64,000 bases of DNA from Mesorhizobium sp. M1C.F.Ca.ET.210.01.1.1 (GCF_004791585.1 NZ_SRUU01000016.1:78192-142191); one strand, 5' to 3'. Counted from the first letter of the stretch, positions 25,220 to 34,151 are shown. Notes: generated by a model from the sequence alone, not told the origin. Program-made: numbers and translations.

Positions 25220-27208
25220 ATGCGATCGACCGTTGCGAGGTTCGTCTTCGTGTCAGCAGCATCGCCGGAGTTCCGGCCAGACATCGAAGGGTTGCGCGCG
25301 CTGGCAGTGGCCGGCGTCGTCGCCTTTCATTTCGGCCTCACGGCGCTGCCGGGCGGCTTTGCCGGCGTGGACATCTTCTTCGTCATCTCCGGCTATCTGA
25401 TCACACGCCATCTGACGTCCGAGATTTCGCTGACCGGCCGGCTGGACTTCCTGCGCTTCTACGCCCGGCGCGCGCGCAGGCTCCTGCCGGCGGCGCTCTT
25501 CGTCATCGCCGCGACGCTTGCCGCGGGCGCCGTCATCCTGTCGCCGGAGGAGCAGGCGCTCTATTCCAAGGGCGCGATGTTCGCCTCAGCCTATATGATC
25601 AATCTGTGGCTGATCCGCTGGTCGTTCGACTATTTCGCCAACGACGCCGCCAACAATCCCTTCATCCACTACTGGTCGCTGTCGGTGGAGGAGCAGTTCT
25701 ATCTCGCCTGGCCGGCGCTGTTGATGCTGGCGGCCTGGCTGAAGCCCGGCAAGCGGACGATCATGCTTGCGATCGGCGTTGCCGGCCTCGCCTCCTTCGC
25801 TGTCTGCGCCTGGCTTACCCCCATATCGCAGCCCTGGGCGTTCTATTTCTCGCCGCTGCGCGCCTGGGAGTTCGCCGCCGGCGGGCTGGCCTCGATGGCG
25901 CCGGCCTGGCTGCTCGACAAGCGCCCGCGGCTCGGGGCGGCGTTCAGCCTGGCCGGGCTGGCGATGATTGCTTTCGCTTACCTGACCTTCAGCGAGGAGG
26001 CTCCCTTCCCCGGTTTCCTGGCCCTGGTGCCGGTTGCCGGCACTGTCCTTCTGCTGCTGGCGGGCGCGGCCGGCGCGAGGAGCGGCCCAACTGCGCTCCT
26101 CGCGCTGCCGCCCTTGCAATGGACCGGCAAGCTCTCCTATTCGCTCTATCTCTGGCACTGGCCGGTCATCGTCTATGCCGGCATGCTGGTGGAAGAGCTG
26201 ACTTTTGCCCAGCGCCTCGCCTGCCTCGGGCTGACGCTGGCGCTTTCGGCGCTCACCTACCATCTCATCGAGAACCCGATCCGTCGCAACGGCTGGCTTA
26301 TGGCCAATGCGGCGCGGGCGCTGGTGCCGGCCCTCCTCCTGACCGGCACCGGCGTCGCAGCCGCCTACGGCAACGCAGCGCTTGCCGTGCGCGACCTCGA
26401 CCCCGAGCAGCGGACGATCGCGGCAAGTGCTGCCGAGCCCGCCACGGCGCGCGCCAAAGCCTGCGTGGAGGGCTACGACAGCGTGGCGCCGAGCCCTTGC
26501 GTGTTCGGCACCGGCCAGCGCGCCATCGCGCTGTTCGGCGATTCCCACGCCGACCACTGGTCGACGCCGCTGGTCGAGGCGGCGAAGAAGAACGGCTACC
26601 GCGTCGAGACCTGGCTGAAGAGCTCGTGCCGCGCCTCGCGCTACAGCTTCTTCGTCGCCAAGCTCAACCGCGACTACCGCGAATGCGACCAATGGCGCGA
26701 GCAGGCGATCAAGGAGATCATCGCGGCGAAGCCTTCGCTGGTGGTGATCTCGGAGCTGGCGCTGACCTCCTCGCGCAAGATGGCGGCCGGCAAGGGCGAG
26801 CCGGACACGTCGGATGCCGCCTGGCGGGCGGGCCTGCGCTCGACGCTGGTGAGCCTGAGCAACGCCGGGCTGAAGATCGCCTTCATCCGCGACGTGCCGT
26901 TCAACGACGAGAACGTCGACACCTGCGTGGCCAGAGCGCTGTGGCGCAACAAGACGCCCTCGCTCTGCGACCAAACGCGCAGCTATGCCGCCAACGACGC
27001 CATGGCCGCGGTCGAGCGCGAGATCGTCGACAGCGTGCCCAACGCCTCCTACGTCGACCTCACCGACCGCTTCTGCAACACCACCACCTGCCACGTCTTC
27101 ATCGACGGCAAGCTCGCGTTCCGCGACCAGCACCATCTGGCGACGCCGTTTGCGGAATCGCTGGAGCCGGAGGTGGAGAAAAGGGTGATCTCGAAGGTGG
27201 GCAGGTGA
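25220..27208 (+). CDS. OafA/YrhL-type acyltransferase with SGNH hydrolase domain
   Basis: A 662-residue membrane protein. The N-terminal acyltransferase-3 domain (about 15-360) has ten or so membrane helices and the RPDIEGLRALAVAGVVAFHF motif with the expected arginine and histidine. The C-terminal SGNH domain (about 425-650) has IALFGDSHADHW as block I and DQHHLATPFAESL near the end. Such proteins O-acetylate cell-surface polysaccharides. It stands alone, divergent from the permease gene. Confidence 0.93.
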   Translation: MRSTVARFVFVSAASPEFRPDIEGLRALAVAGVVAFHFGLTALPGGFAGVDIFFVISGYLITRHLTSEISLTGRLDFLRFYARRARRLLPAALFVIAATLAAGAVILSPEEQALYSKGAMFASAYMINLWLIRWSFDYFANDAANNPFIHYWSLSVEEQFYLAWPALLMLAAWLKPGKRTIMLAIGVAGLASFAVCAWLTPISQPWAFYFSPLRAWEFAAGGLASMAPAWLLDKRPRLGAAFSLAGLAMIAFAYLTFSEEAPFPGFLALVPVAGTVLLLLAGAAGARSGPTALLALPPLQWTGKLSYSLYLWHWPVIVYAGMLVEELTFAQRLACLGLTLALSALTYHLIENPIRRNGWLMANAARALVPALLLTGTGVAAAYGNAALAVRDLDPEQRTIAASAAEPATARAKACVEGYDSVAPSPCVFGTGQRAIALFGDSHADHWSTPLVEAAKKNGYRVETWLKSSCRASRYSFFVAKLNRDYRECDQWREQAIKEIIAAKPSLVVISELALTSSRKMAAGKGEPDTSDAAWRAGLRSTLVSLSNAGLKIAFIRDVPFNDENVDTCVARALWRNKTPSLCDQTRSYAANDAMAAVEREIVDSVPNASYVDLTDRFCNTTTCHVFIDGKLAFRDQHHLATPFAESLEPEVEKRVISKVGR

Positions 27209-27210
27209 AG

Positions 27211-27243
27211 CTGCTAATCTCCCCCCTTGTGGGGGAGATCAGA
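27211..27243. repeat. REP-like palindrome (family B)
   Basis: AATCTCCCCCCTTGTGGGGGAGAT is located just after the acyltransferase stop codon, between two convergent genes. Confidence 0.75.
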
Positions 27244-27264
27244 AGCTTCGCCGATAGCGCTGTA

Positions 27265-27618
27265 TTACCCCACCACAACCACAAAATGCTTGGTCACCGG
27301 CTCGAGGATCTTCCAGGTGCCTTTGAAATCCGCCTCGACCACGAAGGCGTCGCCGGGGCCGACCTCGACGGGCTCGCCGCCGTCCGGCGTGATGATGATG
27401 CGGCCGGCGATCATGTGCACGAATTCATAGTCGGTATAGGTGGCGTGGTAGGTGCCGGGCGAAGCGCGCCAGGTGCCCGACATCACCTTGCCGTCGGCGC
27501 TGGTGTGCTGGACGGCGGTCTGCATGGTCGGCCTGCCCTCGACGACGACCCAGCCCGGCAGGTCGCCGGCCTCGGCATGCTCGACGGCGCCGAATTTGAG
27601 AATGGTGGGCTTGGTCAT
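27265..27618 (-). CDS. Cupin-domain protein (cupin_3 type)
   Basis: A 117-residue single cupin with GTWRASPGTYHATYTDYEFV, then GDAFVVEADFKGTWKI, typical of the DUF861/cupin_3 group. Possible metal ligands include the His in TYHATY and the Glu in YEFVH. GGAG lies 7 bases before the ATG. The substrate is unknown. Confidence 0.9.
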   Translation of the reverse strand: MTKPTILKFGAVEHAEAGDLPGWVVVEGRPTMQTAVQHTSADGKVMSGTWRASPGTYHATYTDYEFVHMIAGRIIITPDGGEPVEVGPGDAFVVEADFKGTWKILEPVTKHFVVVVG

Positions 27619-27760
27619 GGGAAGCTCCTGCGGTTGCCGGGATTGGCTGGGCGATTGAATAGCGGATTGCGCCGCATCGAGATGCGCGGCACCGCGACAA
27701 GAGGTGGCGGTATGGCGACGGGGCGTGGCCTCAACGTCAGAAAGGCCCAGAACTTTCCCT

Positions 27761-27786
27761 GGAACACCAGCCACCCCAAAACCGTT
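27761..27786 (+). promoter_or_regulatory. Candidate general-stress (EcfG) promoter, GGAAC-N17-CGTT
   Basis: GGAAC at 27761-27765 and CGTT at 27783-27786 match the consensus and lie 47 bases before the start of the Tyr/His-rich protein. Confidence 0.75.
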
Positions 27787-27832
27787 TACCCCCCGAAGGG
27801 GCGTAAATCGGAACCTTAAAGAGGAGGCAGCG

Positions 27833-28153
27833 ATGAAAAAGCTTCTGCTTGCTTCGGTGATCGCCATCGCCTCGGCGTTTGCGATCGCGCCGGCCAGCGC
27901 CGGCAGCGTTGAGTTCGGTATTGGCGTCGGCCCGTCCTACGACCCTTACTATGGAGACGACTACTATGGCGGGTATTACCCTCACCGCTATTACCGACAC
28001 GTCTACGATGACGACTACTACGCTCCCTATCGTGAGCGTTATGTGATGCGCTATCATAACCGGTATTATAACGATAATTGCCGGATTAGGATCGTGAAAC
28101 ACTGGCGCCATCACCACCGCGTCATCGAAAGAATCCGCATCTGCGAGCGCTGA
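27833..28153 (+). CDS. Tyr/His-rich secreted protein 1
   Basis: A 106-residue protein with a signal peptide (MKKLLLASVIAIASAFAIAP) and a mature region rich in Tyr, Asp and Arg, ending RIVKHWRHHHRVIERIRICE. It is paralogous to 28388-28765 (the same signal and the same HWxHHxRVxERxRIC end). AGGAGG precedes the ATG, and a general-stress promoter precedes both paralogues. A cell-envelope role is likely. The function is unknown. Confidence 0.8.
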   Translation: MKKLLLASVIAIASAFAIAPASAGSVEFGIGVGPSYDPYYGDDYYGGYYPHRYYRHVYDDDYYAPYRERYVMRYHNRYYNDNCRIRIVKHWRHHHRVIERIRICER

Positions 28154-28328
28154 CCGACTGGCGCGCGACTGGCTCATCTTCCCCGGAGGGAGATGAGCCG
28201 GAAGCGACAGAAAGGACTCGAATCCGGACAAATTCCTCGCGCGCCTAGCGCCGGGCCGCTCTTCGCGCCCGTAGCCGCCCGGTCGCGACGACCTTCTCCT
28301 CCAAGACATCGGCAAGCATTAGCTGTCG

Positions 28329-28354
28329 GGAACATAGGCCTCCCGCGGTGCGTT
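28329..28354 (+). promoter_or_regulatory. Candidate general-stress (EcfG) promoter, GGAAC-N17-CGTT
   Basis: GGAAC at 28329-28333, 17 bases, then CGTT at 28351-28354, located 34 bases before the second Tyr/His-rich gene. Confidence 0.75.
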
Positions 28355-28387
28355 TAGCCGATGATCAGCCTTCAGGAGGAGGTTGCC

Positions 28388-28765
28388 ATGAAAAAACTGC
28401 TACTTGCTTCTGTGATCGCCGTTGCCTCCGCGGCAGCCACGGTCGCCCCGGCGGATGCGCAAGGATTGGGAATGTTCGGTCCCGCTTTTGGTCCGTTCGG
28501 CGGCTTCAGTCCGTTCTACGGCGGCCCGTTCGGCGGCCCGTTCTATGGCGGCGGACCGTTCTACGGCGGCGGACCGTTCTACGATTATCGCGGCCGGTAT
28601 TACGGCCCGCGTTATTACCGTGACTATTATCCCGGTTACATGGTCCGCTATCCGCACCGCTACTACTACTACCGGCACCATTACCGCCATTGCCACGTGA
28701 AGTGGGTGAGGCACTGGCATCATCACCGCCGGGTGCTGGAACGCGTGCGGATTTGCCGTTACTGA
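28388..28765 (+). CDS. Gly/Phe/Tyr-rich secreted protein 2
   Basis: A 125-residue paralogue of the preceding gene: signal peptide MKKLLLASVIAVASAAATVA, then tandem GGPF(Y/G) repeats (GGPFYGGGPFYGGGPFY), a Tyr/Arg/His-rich stretch and the shared end HWHHHRRVLERVRICR. The Cys near the C-terminus is conserved in both. AGGAGG precedes the ATG. It has its own promoter. Confidence 0.8.
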   Translation: MKKLLLASVIAVASAAATVAPADAQGLGMFGPAFGPFGGFSPFYGGPFGGPFYGGGPFYGGGPFYDYRGRYYGPRYYRDYYPGYMVRYPHRYYYYRHHYRHCHVKWVRHWHHHRRVLERVRICRY

Positions 28766-28792
28766 CAAGGCGGAACGAAGGCCCTCACGCAT

Positions 28793-28951
28793 CGTCATCC
28801 TCGGGCTTGACCCGAGGATCCATGCCGTTACGCCAGTCGTACAATGCGGCGGATCAGAATATTCCGCCGTCGCTGCAACGCTCGAAAGTCACGGCATGGA
28901 TCCTAGGGTCTGCGCCGCGTCGCTTCGCTCCTTGCTCCGCCCTAGGATGAC
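28793..28951. repeat. Long inverted repeat (family C)
   Basis: The arms CGTCATCCTCGGGCTTGACC and GCTCCGCCCTAGGATGACG, with inner ATGCCGT/ACGGCAT, form a roughly 159-bp imperfect hairpin. It is related to 11763-11905 and 63829-63877. Confidence 0.75.
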
Positions 28952-29040
28952 GACCGCGACGCGCTTGTGGGCACCACCTCCTCCACCTTGCAAATCCCAC
29001 CCCTGCCATCTACCTCTGCGTTATCCACGGAGACAGACGC

Positions 29041-30282
29041 GTGACGCAGCGAAGCGGCAGCGCCGACCTGCCGCTGCATGGCGGGCGGGTCCCGAAATGG
29101 CTGGGCGATCGGATGACGAAGCTCGGCGCTGTGCTGTGCGAAGCGATCATCCACCATTACGGCCGTGACGAGCTTTTGCGGCGCTTGGCGCATCCCTTCT
29201 GGTTCCAGTCTTTTGGGGCCGTGATGGGCATGGACTGGCATTCCTCCGGCATCACCACTTCGGTCATCGGCGCGCTGAAGCGGGGTCTCAACCCGATGTC
29301 CGGCGAGCTCGGCATCCATGTCTGCGGCGGGCGCGGCGCGCATTCGCGCAAGACGCCGGGTGAGCTGCTGGCGATCGGCGACCGCGTCGGTCTCGACGGC
29401 GCAGCGCTTGCCACCGCCAGCCGGCTGGTGGCCAAGGTGGACAGCGCCGCCGTGCAGGACGGCTACGACCTCTACCTGCACGGCTTCATCGTCACCGATG
29501 ACGGGCGCTGGGTGGTGGTGCAGCAGGGCATGAACGGCGACGCCCGCCAGGCGCGCCGCTACCACTGGCTGTCGGAGGGGCTCAAAAGCTTCGTCGACCA
29601 GCCGCATGCGGCGATCGAGGGCGAGCGCCAGGGCGAGATCGTCAACCTCACCGACCATCGGGCCGAAAAAGCCCGCGGCGGCCAGATCGCGCTCTTGAAG
29701 ACCATGAGCCCGGAAAAGATCCTGAGCGAGCTTGCCGTGCTGGAGCCGCAACCGGAGCCTGAACCCGCCGCGCAGCCGCTGCTGCCCAACCTCGTCATGC
29801 CCGCGCATCACGACGTGCGCGAGAGCGACATCGTCATGCGCCGCCTGCACGGCAACATCGCCTCGGCGATCGAAAGCGGCCCGAAGGATTTCCCCGAGCT
29901 GCTTCTGGTGCCCGGCGTCGGCCCGCGCACGGTGCGCGCTCTGGCCATGGTCTCGGAAGTGGTGCACGGCGCGCCCTACCGCTTCTCCGACCCGGCGCGC
30001 TTCTCGCTCGCCCACGGCGGCAAGGACCGCCACCCTTTCCCCGTGCCGCTGAAAGTCTATGACGAGGCGATTTCCGTGCTGAAATCGGCGGTGGGCAAGG
30101 CCAAGCTCGGGCGGGAGGAGGAGTTGCAGGCGCTCAAGCGGCTGGACGGCGAGTCGCGACGGATGGAGCGCTACGTGACGGGGCCGAGCTTGAAGGAGAT
30201 CGTGGCCGGCGAGATGGACCTGTCGCATCTGCTGGGCTGGCGGAGTGTGTTTGGGTGGGAGAAGGGGCCGGAGGGGAAGTGA
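29041..30282 (+). CDS. DUF763 protein
   Basis: A 413-residue protein with the DUF763 N-terminus (GSADLPLHGGRVPKWLGDRM) and a conserved FGAVMGMDWHSSGITTSVIGALKRG region. A helix-hairpin-helix-like LLLVPGVGPRTVRALAMVSE near residue 300 suggests DNA binding. DUF763 is widespread but uncharacterised. The start is GTG at 29041, consistent with family N-termini. Confidence 0.92.
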   Translation: MTQRSGSADLPLHGGRVPKWLGDRMTKLGAVLCEAIIHHYGRDELLRRLAHPFWFQSFGAVMGMDWHSSGITTSVIGALKRGLNPMSGELGIHVCGGRGAHSRKTPGELLAIGDRVGLDGAALATASRLVAKVDSAAVQDGYDLYLHGFIVTDDGRWVVVQQGMNGDARQARRYHWLSEGLKSFVDQPHAAIEGERQGEIVNLTDHRAEKARGGQIALLKTMSPEKILSELAVLEPQPEPEPAAQPLLPNLVMPAHHDVRESDIVMRRLHGNIASAIESGPKDFPELLLVPGVGPRTVRALAMVSEVVHGAPYRFSDPARFSLAHGGKDRHPFPVPLKVYDEAISVLKSAVGKAKLGREEELQALKRLDGESRRMERYVTGPSLKEIVAGEMDLSHLLGWRSVFGWEKGPEGK

Positions 30283-30395
30283 GGCGGAATAGCGGAAGAT
30301 CGAGAGAACGACTCCTGCGCTGCCTACTCTATCGCACGTTCAAAGTGAGCGATCAGCTATGACTTTTGCTTCTACCGCCCAAGAAAGAAACCTGC

Positions 30396-30854
30396 TTATA
30401 AACTCTTCCGAGATATCAATTTTCTGATCACTCCAGCGGAAGCTCTTATCTTCGGCTGATAGGCCGTCGTGAATAGTGCGTTCGTTCCCAGCTTCTTCGA
30501 TCTTTTTAGCGCATTCTTTCGAGAGCCATAGAGCCGATCCTCAATATGCTCGAAATGATCCCTTGCTCTTTTGTATCCCGAGAGGTCAAGAGTTCCCACA
30601 TGGCGAACCATTTCGGCGCCCAAGACGTTTGACGCCAAGACAATTCCATCCTTTACCCTGTCGATAGCAATCAGAAAAAAGTGCAGCTCTACCAGAGCGC
30701 GTTTGTATCTCTTCTGCCGCCACGCATCGAATATCAGAGCATGTTGTCGCTCGACAGCTTCGAGGTATTTGTCAACCAACCCCAGGCCATCATGCAACTG
30801 ACCAGTTGGGTCCGCAGTTAGGTAAGCAAACAGCTTTTCAGTTTCTTCGTTCAT
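30396..30854 (-). CDS. Hypothetical protein in a low-GC patch
   Basis: A 152-residue mostly helical protein (RQHALIFDAWRQKRYKRALV, then KRARDHFEHIEDRLYGSRKN) with no recognised domain. Its AT-rich codons contrast with both neighbours, which suggests recent acquisition. No strong ribosome binding site is seen. Confidence 0.65.
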   Translation of the reverse strand: MNEETEKLFAYLTADPTGQLHDGLGLVDKYLEAVERQHALIFDAWRQKRYKRALVELHFFLIAIDRVKDGIVLASNVLGAEMVRHVGTLDLSGYKRARDHFEHIEDRLYGSRKNALKRSKKLGTNALFTTAYQPKIRASAGVIRKLISRKSL

Positions 30855-30896
30855 GGGATGAACAATAGTACCTTCGGCAATACATGCTAGGCGCCA

Positions 30897-31511
30897 TCAC
30901 CCCGCCCGCCGCCCCATCATCCCATAATGCACCGCCAGCAGGTCCAACCCCACCTTCAGCAGCTTCACCACCACGTCGCGCCCGTCGCCGGTGCGTTCGG
31001 CGATCGCCTTCACCGACTGGCCTTCGAGGCAGGTTTTTCGCACCACCTCGGCCACCTCCCAGTGGGCAAGCGCGGCGGCGGCGTGGGCATGCGCCCGGCC
31101 GGCTGACAGCACGCGGTCGGGGATGCCGCCGCCGACCCGGCCGCCGTCGACGCGCTCGCTCCAGGATTGCGGCTGCAGGCCCTGGCGCTCAGCGCTCTCG
31201 AAATCGTCGCGAAAGCGCCCTCCTGCCTCGCGCTGCTGGCGGGTGAGTGAGGTGATGCCGGTGAGCGGATCGACATTGCGCAGGCGCACGATGCCGCCGG
31301 TGGAGGTGTAGCCGCCGTTCGACACCTCGTAGACGCGGCGCGCCTCGGCGGTGCCGGGGGTCAGGCGCTGGCGGCCGAAGCCGTCGGCCTTCAGCGCGAA
31401 ATCATGGCCGATCTCGCGGCGGATGCGCACCTGCTCCGCCTCGCCCTTGGGGAGCTTTGGAGGTTGGGGTTTTTTGACGGGTTTGCGGGGCATGGGCGGG
31501 TCCTTGTTCAA
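30897..31511 (-). CDS. DUF6456-like protein with C-terminal helix-turn-helix
   Basis: A 204-residue protein. The middle (RQQREAGGRFRDDFESAERQ) and C-terminus (KTCLEGQSVKAIAERTGDGR) match the DUF6456 layout found in rhizobial and prophage-linked regulators. A second possible start is at 31493. It begins a run of minus-strand genes with phage-like features. Confidence 0.7.
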   Translation of the reverse strand: MNKDPPMPRKPVKKPQPPKLPKGEAEQVRIRREIGHDFALKADGFGRQRLTPGTAEARRVYEVSNGGYTSTGGIVRLRNVDPLTGITSLTRQQREAGGRFRDDFESAERQGLQPQSWSERVDGGRVGGGIPDRVLSAGRAHAHAAAALAHWEVAEVVRKTCLEGQSVKAIAERTGDGRDVVVKLLKVGLDLLAVHYGMMGRRAG

Positions 31512-31537
31512 TGGGATGGCAATTGGAAAGGCCGGCG

Positions 31538-31703
31538 GACAGCACCCCTCTCTGGCCTGCCGGCCATCTCCCCCTCAAGGGGGGAGATCAATCTCTTCGC
31601 GGCTTTCGCCAATCACCGACGCTGCAGGAAAAGCGCCACGGGCGAAGCTGCCAATCTCCCCCCTTGAGGGGGAGATGGCCGGCAGGCCAGAGGGGGGTGC
31701 CTG
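31538..31703. repeat. Pair of REP-like palindromes in inverted orientation (family B)
   Basis: The left arm GCACCCCTCTCTGGCCTGCC and the right arm GGCAGGCCAGAGGGGGGTGC are complementary, and each holds a CTCCCCC-GGGGGAG core. The element is about 166 bp and fills the gap between the DUF6456-like gene and the next one. Confidence 0.75.
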
Positions 31704-31721
31704 GCGCCGACCTCACTTTCA

Positions 31722-32075
31722 TTATCGGCGGTGCTCCCCCGCTCCGTCGCGGCTGCGCCGCGCCACCTCTCCCCCGCGTCCCGGGGGCGAGGAAAGGAGC
31801 CCTTCCCGCTTCGCCATCAGCTCCCGCATCAGCCGGCGCTCGCGTACCTCGATCGAAAGCTGGGCGCTCGACGGGCAGAACTGGGCGTTGTCGACCTTGG
31901 CCTCGCCGCGGATGAAACGCTGGATGGCGGCCTGCACGTCGCCAAGCTCGGCATCCTGCACGGCGGCCAGATAGCCGCGCAGCTGCATCTCGGCGTCAGC
32001 GAGGGCGGATTGCGGGAAGCAACTGAACATCGCGGCCAGCGCTTTCGCCGCCTGCTGCAATTCGGCTGCGGTCAT
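31722..32075 (-). CDS. Hypothetical protein of the phage-like cluster
   Basis: A 117-residue helical protein (FSCFPQSALADAEMQLRGYL, QRFIRGEAKVDNAQFCPSSA). The last 20 or so Arg/Gly-rich residues are read through repeat-like DNA. Its ATG has AGGAG 5 bases upstream and lies 80 bases inside the preceding gene's coding sequence, in another frame. It is possibly a replication accessory, given the neighbour. Confidence 0.65.
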   Translation of the reverse strand: MTAAELQQAAKALAAMFSCFPQSALADAEMQLRGYLAAVQDAELGDVQAAIQRFIRGEAKVDNAQFCPSSAQLSIEVRERRLMRELMAKREGLLSSPPGRGGEVARRSRDGAGEHRR

Positions 32076-32688
32076 TGATCTCCTCGATGATCTTGTTGGC
32101 GGCATCGACATGGGTCTTGCGGCGATGCCATTTCGGCCCGGGCGCGGCATCCCGCCCCGGAACAGCTTTCCCGTTCCTGCTCCGCGAAGCCCGAGGAGAA
32201 AAGGCGGCAGCCTTTTCTCCGGTTGGAATCCTGGTTTCTGGATTCATGGCTTCTGGACTCTGGGGCTTATCCCCCCGCTTATCCCCTGCCTTAACCCCTC
32301 CCTTATCCGAGGGCGAAAAAACCCTTTCCTTCGAAAGGCTTGGGCTGCCGCCCCTCAAGCCGTTGCGGCGCGCCACACGTGCCTTGCGGGCATCCGCAGT
32401 CATGCGCCGCGAAAAGATGCGGCCGTGACGGTCGCGCGAGAAGACGCGGTTCTGCTCGAGCTCGGAAAGCAGCATGCCAAGCTCGTTCTCCGCGCAGCCG
32501 GCAAGGCGGGCAAGGGCGGCCTCGTCCAGCCGCTTGCCGGCGATCGCGACATAGCCGACCGGCTCGTGCGCGGCGGCAATGCACAGCATGCGCATCCACA
32601 GCCCTTGGGCTGCCAGCGAGCAGAGGCGCAGGTTCGGATCGGACTCCCAGTCCGACCAGAAGAATTTCGACCAGACCGTGCCGCTCAT
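31996..32688 (-). CDS. Phage replication-type protein
   Basis: A 230-residue protein whose N-terminus (WSKFFWSDWESDPNLRLCSL) and following winged-helix-like segment resemble DUF1376-type phage replication proteins. The C-terminal half is low-complexity. It overlaps the next gene by 80 bases. Confidence 0.65.
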   Translation of the reverse strand: MSGTVWSKFFWSDWESDPNLRLCSLAAQGLWMRMLCIAAAHEPVGYVAIAGKRLDEAALARLAGCAENELGMLLSELEQNRVFSRDRHGRIFSRRMTADARKARVARRNGLRGGSPSLSKERVFSPSDKGGVKAGDKRGDKPQSPEAMNPETRIPTGEKAAAFSPRASRSRNGKAVPGRDAAPGPKWHRRKTHVDAANKIIEEINDRSRIAAGGESAGRDVQLLPAIRPR

Positions 32689-32734
32689 GGGGAGGGCTCG
32701 CTGGCCGCACAGCGAGGGCCAAGGCGAATGGCCG

Positions 32735-32925
32735 ATCTCCCCCCTTGTGGGGGAGACGTCCGGCAGGACAGAGGGGGGCGCTGTCCCGCCAGCCTATCAG
32801 CCAAGGGGAAGCACATCCCTTGGGTATCAGCGAATGCACGACATGTGAGAAGTTGGCATTCCTTCGCGCCCCCCTCTGCCCTGCCGGGCATCTCCCCCAC
32901 TTGGGGGGAGATCAGCAGCTCCACC
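32735..32925. repeat. Inverted pair of REP-like palindromes (family B)
   Basis: GATCTCCCCCCTTGTGGGGG...GTCCGGCAGGACAGAG near 32738 and CTCTGCCCTGCCGGGCAT...CTTGGGGGGAGATC near 32870 are oppositely oriented copies. No gene is seen between them. Confidence 0.75.
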
Positions 32926-32926
32926 C

Positions 32927-33715
32927 TCACATCCCCCTCCCGCGATGGCCATGGAACCTGGCATGGTGATGCGCGCAGTACGATCGCGCGCCGGTCGTGC
33001 GCAGGCCGCAGCAGAGCATGTCCGGCCCTGGACGCGCGCCCGGCGGTTCGCCTTCCGCATCCCCGCGCAGGGCGAGGTCGACCGGGGCGCGGCAGCGGCC
33101 GAACAGGCAGTCGAGGAAACGCATCGCCGCGACATGCGGCTGGCGGCCGGGCGGCACGGGCGGCGGCGGCGCCGGGAGCTTGTAGCGCTGCGCTTCGGAT
33201 TTCTGGCGCTCGCCGGCGAGCCAGGCCGGCGGCAGCGTGCGGGCTGGTTTGCGCGGCTTGGGTTTCTTGGGCTTGGGCGTGCGGCCGTCGTCTGTCGGCG
33301 AAGAGTTCCCATCACCGGATATGTCGGCGGGACAGCATCTGCCCTGCCGGGCATCTCCCCCGCAAGGGGGGAGATCGGCAGCTTCGGCGCCGGCGCCCTC
33401 CACCAGTTCGATATGTCTGGAAAGCATTGCCGGTTCCGAGAGCGTGACACCTCCGGCCGCCACCCTGCCGCGCCGGCCGGGACGATCCGGATACGCATGC
33501 TTCCGCGGCCTTCCGCCGGCGCGGCCGCCCTTCGGGTTGGCGAAGCCGATGGCGCTCAGGCCCGCATTGCGGTGGACGATGCCGATGATGGCGTTGCGCG
33601 AGACCGGACTGCCGCGCAGCGCGCTGAAGCGGCCGGCGATGCGCGAGGCCGAGAGCCCCTCCTTCAGCAAGGCGGCGATCTCGTCGATTTCCTGTTCGGT
33701 ATAGGCGGCTGCCAT
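32927..33715 (-). CDS. GcrA-like regulator with an in-frame repeat insertion
   Basis: A 262-residue protein. The N-terminus has the GcrA pattern of sigma70-interacting cell-cycle regulators (LLKEGLSASRIAGRFSAL, VSRNAIIGIVHRNAGL). The end has GcrA-like CCGLRTTGARSYCAHHHARF. Between them a family B palindrome (33343-33373) is translated in frame, giving about 15 residues around ADLPPCGGDARQG. The linker is otherwise Pro/Lys-rich. GcrA proteins are typically about 170 residues. I placed the start at 33715. Confidence 0.75.
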   Translation of the reverse strand: MAAAYTEQEIDEIAALLKEGLSASRIAGRFSALRGSPVSRNAIIGIVHRNAGLSAIGFANPKGGRAGGRPRKHAYPDRPGRRGRVAAGGVTLSEPAMLSRHIELVEGAGAEAADLPPCGGDARQGRCCPADISGDGNSSPTDDGRTPKPKKPKPRKPARTLPPAWLAGERQKSEAQRYKLPAPPPPVPPGRQPHVAAMRFLDCLFGRCRAPVDLALRGDAEGEPPGARPGPDMLCCGLRTTGARSYCAHHHARFHGHRGRGM

Positions 33716-33860
33716 CGTGTCGTTCCATTGCTTGGGCTTGCGAAGGGCTTGGGAAGGCTTGGGGCTTGGGAAGGCTTGGGGCTTGCGAAAGGCCTGGCTG
33801 AAGGCCAAGCGCCAGGGTTCGGCCGCGAGGCCGCATGTCAGGTCAGCGAAAGGGTGAAGG

Positions 33861-34151
33861 TCAGGCGGCGCCGGTCAGCCGAAGCAGGGCCGCCTCGGCC
33901 ACTGCCCGCGTCAGCCCCGACACCGCCCGGCCCGTCGCCGGATCGAACAGGATGACGGTGCCGTCCTCGGTGCGGATGCAGCTTGGGCCGGGCGAATTGG
34001 GGGCCGGAGCCGGGGGAGGAGCGGCTCCGGCCGTTCCGGTGAACCGGGGTGCGGGCGGTTCGACCGGATCCGGGGCGAGCGCCCCGGAATGCGTCCGGAC
34101 CGGGGACAGTCCGGACGATTGGAATTCATGGGTCGAGGCAAGCGCGTTCAT
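33861..34151 (-). CDS. Hypothetical small protein of the phage-like cluster
   Basis: A 96-residue protein with a Pro/Ala-rich middle and a short C-terminal domain (TVILFDPATGRAVSGLTRAV). GGGGAGG precedes the ATG, which overlaps the previous gene's stop as ATGA. Confidence 0.6.
   Translation of the reverse strand: MNALASTHEFQSSGLSPVRTHSGALAPDPVEPPAPRFTGTAGAAPPPAPAPNSPGPSCIRTEDGTVILFDPATGRAVSGLTRAVAEAALLRLTGAA

Noticed and set aside
25586..27136. 516-residue minus-strand frame in the acyltransferase gene
   Set aside because: It lies wholly opposite a clear OafA-type gene and shows no domain.
28942..30228. 428-residue minus-strand frame in DUF763
   Set aside because: Antisense shadow of the DUF763 gene; the composition is not protein-like.
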